From positions 1,194,869 to 1,258,868 of the forward strand of contig NZ_VMBH01000001.1 in the NCBI RefSeq assembly GCF_007559345.1: 64,000 nt of DNA, given 5' to 3'. The translations under genes and the position numbers were made by a program. Below the pieces are notes generated by a model. It ran no database searches. It saw only the letters and a list, made by a program, of their open reading frames with translations, and was not told the origin of the DNA. Numbering within the stretch: the stretch's first letter is position 1; every line of letters starts with the position of its first letter. Source of the stretch: Cardinium endosymbiont of Dermatophagoides farinae (GTDB lineage Bacteria > Bacteroidota > Bacteroidia > Cytophagales > Amoebophilaceae). This document shows positions 60,624 through 64,000 of this stretch, piece by piece.

Positions 60624-61225
60624 TTATGCCCAATACAAAATGCTAATTGAAATATGTCTACTAATCCAATAAATTAGTAAAATATTCTTTAGCATTTTTT
60701 GACTTATGGGTAATAGTAAGCCTAGGAACAGGACAAATAAAATAAATTATGGTCACAACACCTCCCTCCATCAGGAGGCGTTTAAAACCAATAACAGAGA
60801 TGTAAAAGCTAGTAGTAGCCCAAAACCAAGCAACAAAGGTGCGCTAAAAATCTTTATTTACTTACGAAAGTACTTGTCTCGTACGTAATGAAACAATAAA
60901 TAGTTCATTGCAATCATGTATAATGCTATTGCAATGGCAAAACCAGTTTTAAATGATATCATAGACAAAAAAAACAATAGACCAGTGTATTAAAAGAAAT
61001 AATAAGATTAATCTACAATTATTGTTGAAACAATCCAAACAAATCTGTGAAATAGATCTATTTGGCAACCAATTTATATGGTCATCTTGGGTCTGTCCAT
61101 TTAAGTGTGTAAATATTTTAGTTTATGTAAATATACAACCTCAAAAATATTTACACACTTAAAACTAAAGAGTCCGACTACTTAAGGAATCCAAGCTCTT
61201 TAGCTTTCCGACTGCCCAATTTCGC
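60624..61225. other. Gene-poor stretch with a perfect 18-bp inverted repeat
   Basis: No supported gene; a 60-codon open frame at 60706-60888 has no recognisable content. TAAGTGTGTAAATATTTT (61102-61119) is repeated in inverse at 61144-61161, spaced by 24 bp. The outer context GTCTGTCCATTTAAGTG resembles insertion-sequence ends (IS256-like, from memory), so two such ends may meet here. Confidence 0.5.
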
Positions 61226-61495
61226 TCAACTGTAGCCTTTCCTAAGGCTTTTGCAAAGTTCATCATTTTGATGCTTAAGTGCGCTAATTTCTTCTTTATA
61301 CACACCGACAATCTTGGATGGATCAAAGGTTATAGAGGCATTCTCTAAAAACTGACGTTTCCAATTTTGCAGCGTTTTGCTAGTGACGCCATATTTGGAC
61401 GATAGCTCAACTAATGTTAAATCTTCTTGTAGTAAGGCTAATACTATTTTAGTCTTTTCTTCCAAACTAAAATGCCTAATTTTTTTTCTGCCCAT
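61226..61495 (-). CDS. IS3-type transposase OrfA-like protein
   Basis: 89 residues starting MGRKKIRHFSLEEKTKIVLA with a helix-turn-helix (LVELSSKYGVTSKTLQNWKR) and a leucine-zipper-like tail. This is the usual OrfA of IS3-related elements. No OrfB follows, so the element is a remnant. Confidence 0.8.
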   Translation of the reverse strand: MGRKKIRHFSLEEKTKIVLALLQEDLTLVELSSKYGVTSKTLQNWKRQFLENASITFDPSKIVGVYKEEISALKHQNDELCKSLRKGYS

Positions 61496-61560
61496 CTGAG
61501 TGTTCTATTTTATGACTTTGAAACTAAACCATACAGAAAATAAAGTAAAAGATTTTTATC

Positions 61561-61824
61561 CTATTTTTTCAGTCCATTACATTTAGTACAAATACCATAG
61601 TCATCCATTTGATCTGCAAATTCTATATAATAGTAGCAGATTCCTAGTTTTTTTCCTATACCATCTAGTATTTCTCCATTATTGGAATCATATTCCTCTC
61701 CTATTTTCTGTATACCTTTTATAAGAGATAGGATTTTTTCTTTTTCAAGAGTCTCAAAAAATTGATAGGAATCTAATAATATTAATACATCATTTAACTG
61801 ATAACTTCCTGAGTGATTGGACAT
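61561..61824 (-). CDS. Hypothetical protein with a C-terminal CxxC
   Basis: 87 residues, acidic and largely helical, ending YGICTKCNGLKK. I do not recognise it. The base composition is as in the surrounding AT-rich DNA. Confidence 0.4.
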   Translation of the reverse strand: MSNHSGSYQLNDVLILLDSYQFFETLEKEKILSLIKGIQKIGEEYDSNNGEILDGIGKKLGICYYYIEFADQMDDYGICTKCNGLKK

Positions 61825-62682
61825 AACTTTTTTTTATTAAAAAAATATATTAGGGTAAATTGTTATTTTTTTAAAAAAATATAGACTTAAGATCTGAAAA
61901 AAATCTCCTTTGTCTATATTACATACATTATATCAATCAAACTTAAAACTAACATGCATGTCATGTAAATATATGTATTTTTATTTAACCTAAATACTAT
62001 TTAAAAATTAAAATGCTATTATGTAATAATAGAGACAGTCTTACTAACTATCATTAACATTTTGCACTGTTAGGATATTGTGATAGGTCTATAGTATGAG
62101 GTCGTTGTGATAGGTAGACTATAATGGTGTGAAGTTTCAACAGAAACGCTATAAAAAATTTTAATGTAAAATATAACCAAAATGTTAATCATTTAGCGAC
62201 GTTATCGATTTACAACTTATAGCTTTTTATAAACCATATATATATATATATATTCATATATCAATTATTTGTATATAATTTTTGTGTATTTGTAATAATT
62301 ATACATATTTAAATTTAAATATATTTATAACCAATATATGTTTAAAATTACTATATGAATTTATTTCTGTTAATTATTATTATATATTGTATATATAGAT
62401 TGTATAGTTGTAAATCTATGTATATAGTATGATATAGTTTTATATTTTATTGTTGCAGAATTTTTTAGTTATGAATGGTTACATGCATTCATAGGTTATG
62501 CCAATGACATTACGTTGGTTAACCCTGATGTAGCATTAGGTGGTGTCTTCGCAACTAGATTTAATCCTAAGGTTAATAAAAAGTGGTGCAGTAGACTATT
62601 ATAATTTGACCAAATAGATACTGTCTAAGATCTAGCCATCTAACTTATACACGGATATAATTATTTTAATTGGAATAGTATT
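61825..62682. other. Very AT-rich non-coding region with a gene fragment
   Basis: It contains an alternating TA run near 62238-62253 and many short TATA tracts. From 62452 to 62604 a plus-strand open frame reads SYEWLHAFIGYANDITLVNP and GGVFATRFNPKVNKKW, then stops. It looks like a gene end of unknown family. No tRNA or clear terminator is seen. Confidence 0.5.
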
Positions 62683-62978
62683 ATGAAAGAACATGACGAA
62701 AATGAAAAAATGGGCTTCCCCATATTTCCTCAATCAAATAAGATTCATACCCAAAGTAAACAACCTTACCCAGTTCAAATCAATAGTTTAACTTCTGTTC
62801 AATTTAAGCTTCCTGCTGATGTTGTACATAAGATTAGGTGTTACTGCTACTGGGAACGTATCACAACCAACAGTTTTTTGATGATCTGGTAGACAGTTTC
62901 TTTAAAGAAAAAACAGTTGAAGATATTCCGGAATCTGTTAAAAATAGGTATAGAGCAGGTAGAAAAAGAAGATTTTAA
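62683..62978 (+). CDS. Small DNA-binding-like (ribbon-helix-helix) protein, frame-shifted at T6
   Basis: The first frame (69 residues) contains SVQFKLPADVVHKIRCYCYW, like a ribbon-helix-helix start. It breaks in T6 (AACAGTTTTTTGATG, near 62874-62879). One more T continues NSFFDDLVDSFFKEKTVEDI and ends RYRAGRKRRF at 62978, for about 98 residues. Plasmid partition or antitoxin proteins have this form. The partner is not seen. Confidence 0.5.
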
Positions 62979-63173
62979 TTATAGTTAATTTTATTAAATA
63001 TTAAATATAAATTTTATATATATAACTTATAAAATGTATTTACATTGTATTTATTATACAAGTTTTTAATTTGTATAAAATACATTATATACCTTATAAT
63101 AAACAATTAATATATATTTATATATTAATTATATTCTTTTATATATAGTACACTTATTTAAAAAATTTTGATT

Positions 63174-63672
63174 ATGTCCATAGATAACAAAGATTTACCC
63201 TGCACCCACGCACGTGATTCCTATGATGTATATTGCCATTCACGATGCTTTTGATGCTTATAATGTGATGCTGACTATTCTGAAAAGAGATGATAAACCA
63301 GATTTAACCAAAGAGCATTTATGGGTCATTGTATTAAGCGTACGCAATCTTAATTGTAAATATAGAACTGGTTAGTGTAGGTAGTTCCTATTTTACTGCT
63401 GTAGAGCCAAAGGAAATCATGGGTGTGCCTTCTCAGAAAAAAGCAGCTGGAATCATTATGATTCATAACCATCCCTGTGGAGAAATGAAGCTTCTGCACA
63501 TGATTTGGATGCTACAGATCGGATGATTCAAGTAGGAAGAATATTAGATATTCATGTTATAGATCATTTAATTATTTCTAAAAGGCAGTACTGTGGCTAT
63601 TATAGTTTTCAGGACCATAGGCTTATGGATACGCTACGAAAAAGTGTTAAATATATCCAAGCTTTGAAGTAA
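63174..63672 (+). pseudogene. RadC/JAB-domain protein, several frame breaks
   Basis: Fragments in different frames read AIHDAFDAYNVMLTILKRDD, VNIELVSVGSSYFTAVEPKE, the JAMM metal motif IMIHNHPCGE and SAHDLDATDRMIQVGRILDI, then HVIDHLIISKRQYCGYYSF, ending at 63672. The H-x-H ... S-x2-D set is complete, so the fold was once active. At least three indels separate the parts: near 63190-63210, near 63350 and at about 63490. Confidence 0.75.
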
Positions 63673-63937
63673 AACAGAACTTTGAAAAGAAAATTGATTT
63701 CCTATACAAAGCATTTAAAGAAGAAGTAAAATTAACTAAAATTAAAAGTAAACAAGTCGGAAAGGAATTAGGTAAGAAAGAAGGTAAACTAGAGGGGGAG
63801 AAAATAGGACTAGAAAAAGGAAAGAGAAAATAGAAATCGTTAAGACAATGCTTGAAGCAGGTGAACCAGTAGAAAAAGTTATGCGTTTTACAGGATTATC
63901 GATCAAAGAAATAGATCAGCTAAAACAGGTCGATTAA
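63673..63937 (+). pseudogene. C-terminal fragment of an Rpn/PD-(D/E)XK transposase-like protein
   Basis: It follows RadC without a spacer and has no start. A Lys/Glu-rich segment (GKELGKKEGKLEGEKIGLEK) is followed, after a one-base shift near 63829, by EIVKTMLEAGEPVEKVMRFT and GLSIKEIDQLKQVD. This is the typical C-terminus of Rpn-family proteins. The nuclease part is absent. Confidence 0.65.
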
Positions 63938-64000
63938 ATTCTATAAAAACTATCTACCTTGTAGTGTGTGGCACGATTATATACCTTTAAATAAAAGTAA
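63938..64000 (+). promoter_or_regulatory. Conserved AAA-ATPase leader at the window end
   Basis: Almost identical to the leader at 5032-5101. An AAA-ATPase/nuclease gene on the plus strand is therefore expected just beyond the window. Confidence 0.6.

Noticed and set aside
62238..62260. TA tract as replication origin
   Set aside because: Only AT-richness supports it; no DnaA-box cluster or neighbouring replication gene is visible.
1..64000. CRISPR array, rRNA operon, prophage or contractile injection (AFP/T6SS-like) cluster
   Set aside because: No regularly spaced repeats, rRNA stretches, or sheath, baseplate or tail genes were seen.

Overview
The window looks like a chromosome segment of an intracellular Bacteroidota symbiont of the Amoebophilaceae, with Candidatus Cardinium the best guess and Amoebophilus the alternative. 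Reasons: an AT-rich genome, a complete gldK-gldL-gldM-gldN block next to exbB/exbD/tonB, repeated AAA-ATPase/PD-(D/E)XK genes, ankyrin and other lipoproteins, and heavy transposon decay. The assignment rests on gene content; no database search was possible.

Layout. 1-3 kb: HTH protein, rsmA and an SLC5-type symporter. 3.2-5.2 kb: an AAA-ATPase/nuclease gene with a conserved leader. 5.3-7.8 kb: M23 peptidase, bactofilin and fabV (frame-shifted) on the minus strand. 8.0-9.2 kb: tRNA-Val, tRNA-Leu and a RING-H2 lipoprotein. 9.7-19.5 kb: pssA, trpS, a GNAT with an internal duplication, a second AAA-ATPase gene flanked by direct repeats, carbonic anhydrase, pdhA, a TPR protein, recJ and a glycine-rich lipoprotein. 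19.6-23.7 kb: rplM-rpsI-rpsB-tsf and an M16-like protein. 24.3-31.3 kb: accessory DNA with a third AAA-ATPase gene, a Tn3-family transposon and an IS4-like remnant. 31.3-38.9 kb: a GldJ/GldK-like lipoprotein, a SPOR protein, rpmH, rnpA, a 1120-residue symporter fused to a RelA/SpoT-type HD domain, and an ankyrin lipoprotein. 39.3-41 kb: fabG and fabD, convergent. 41.5-50 kb: lipoprotein, SPOR protein, exbB-exbD-tonB, gldKLMN and a rhomboid-like protein. 50.3-52.6 kb: two tandem lipoproteins with extreme T-ending codon use. 52.5-55 kb: glycosyltransferase and uvrC. 55-64 kb: a second, inverted Tn3 copy, AAA-ATPase fragments, IS remnants, and broken RHH, radC and Rpn-like genes.

Three patterns cut across genes. 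(1) At least eleven copies of a 118-143 bp intergenic repeat with inverted ends (MITE-like). (2) Many reading frames are broken by exactly one missing base, mostly within a homopolymer (fabV, gldM, ankyrin gene, lipoproteins, IS4). This points either to systematic homopolymer under-calling or to tolerated slippage, so 'pseudogene' calls here should be made cautiously. (3) Three lipoprotein genes share a similar leader peptide and T-ending codon bias but have different bodies, one of them a RING finger.

The most unusual protein is the symporter-HD fusion. Its HD metal ligands match Rel/SpoT in spacing, but the hydrolase ED dyad is replaced by QN.
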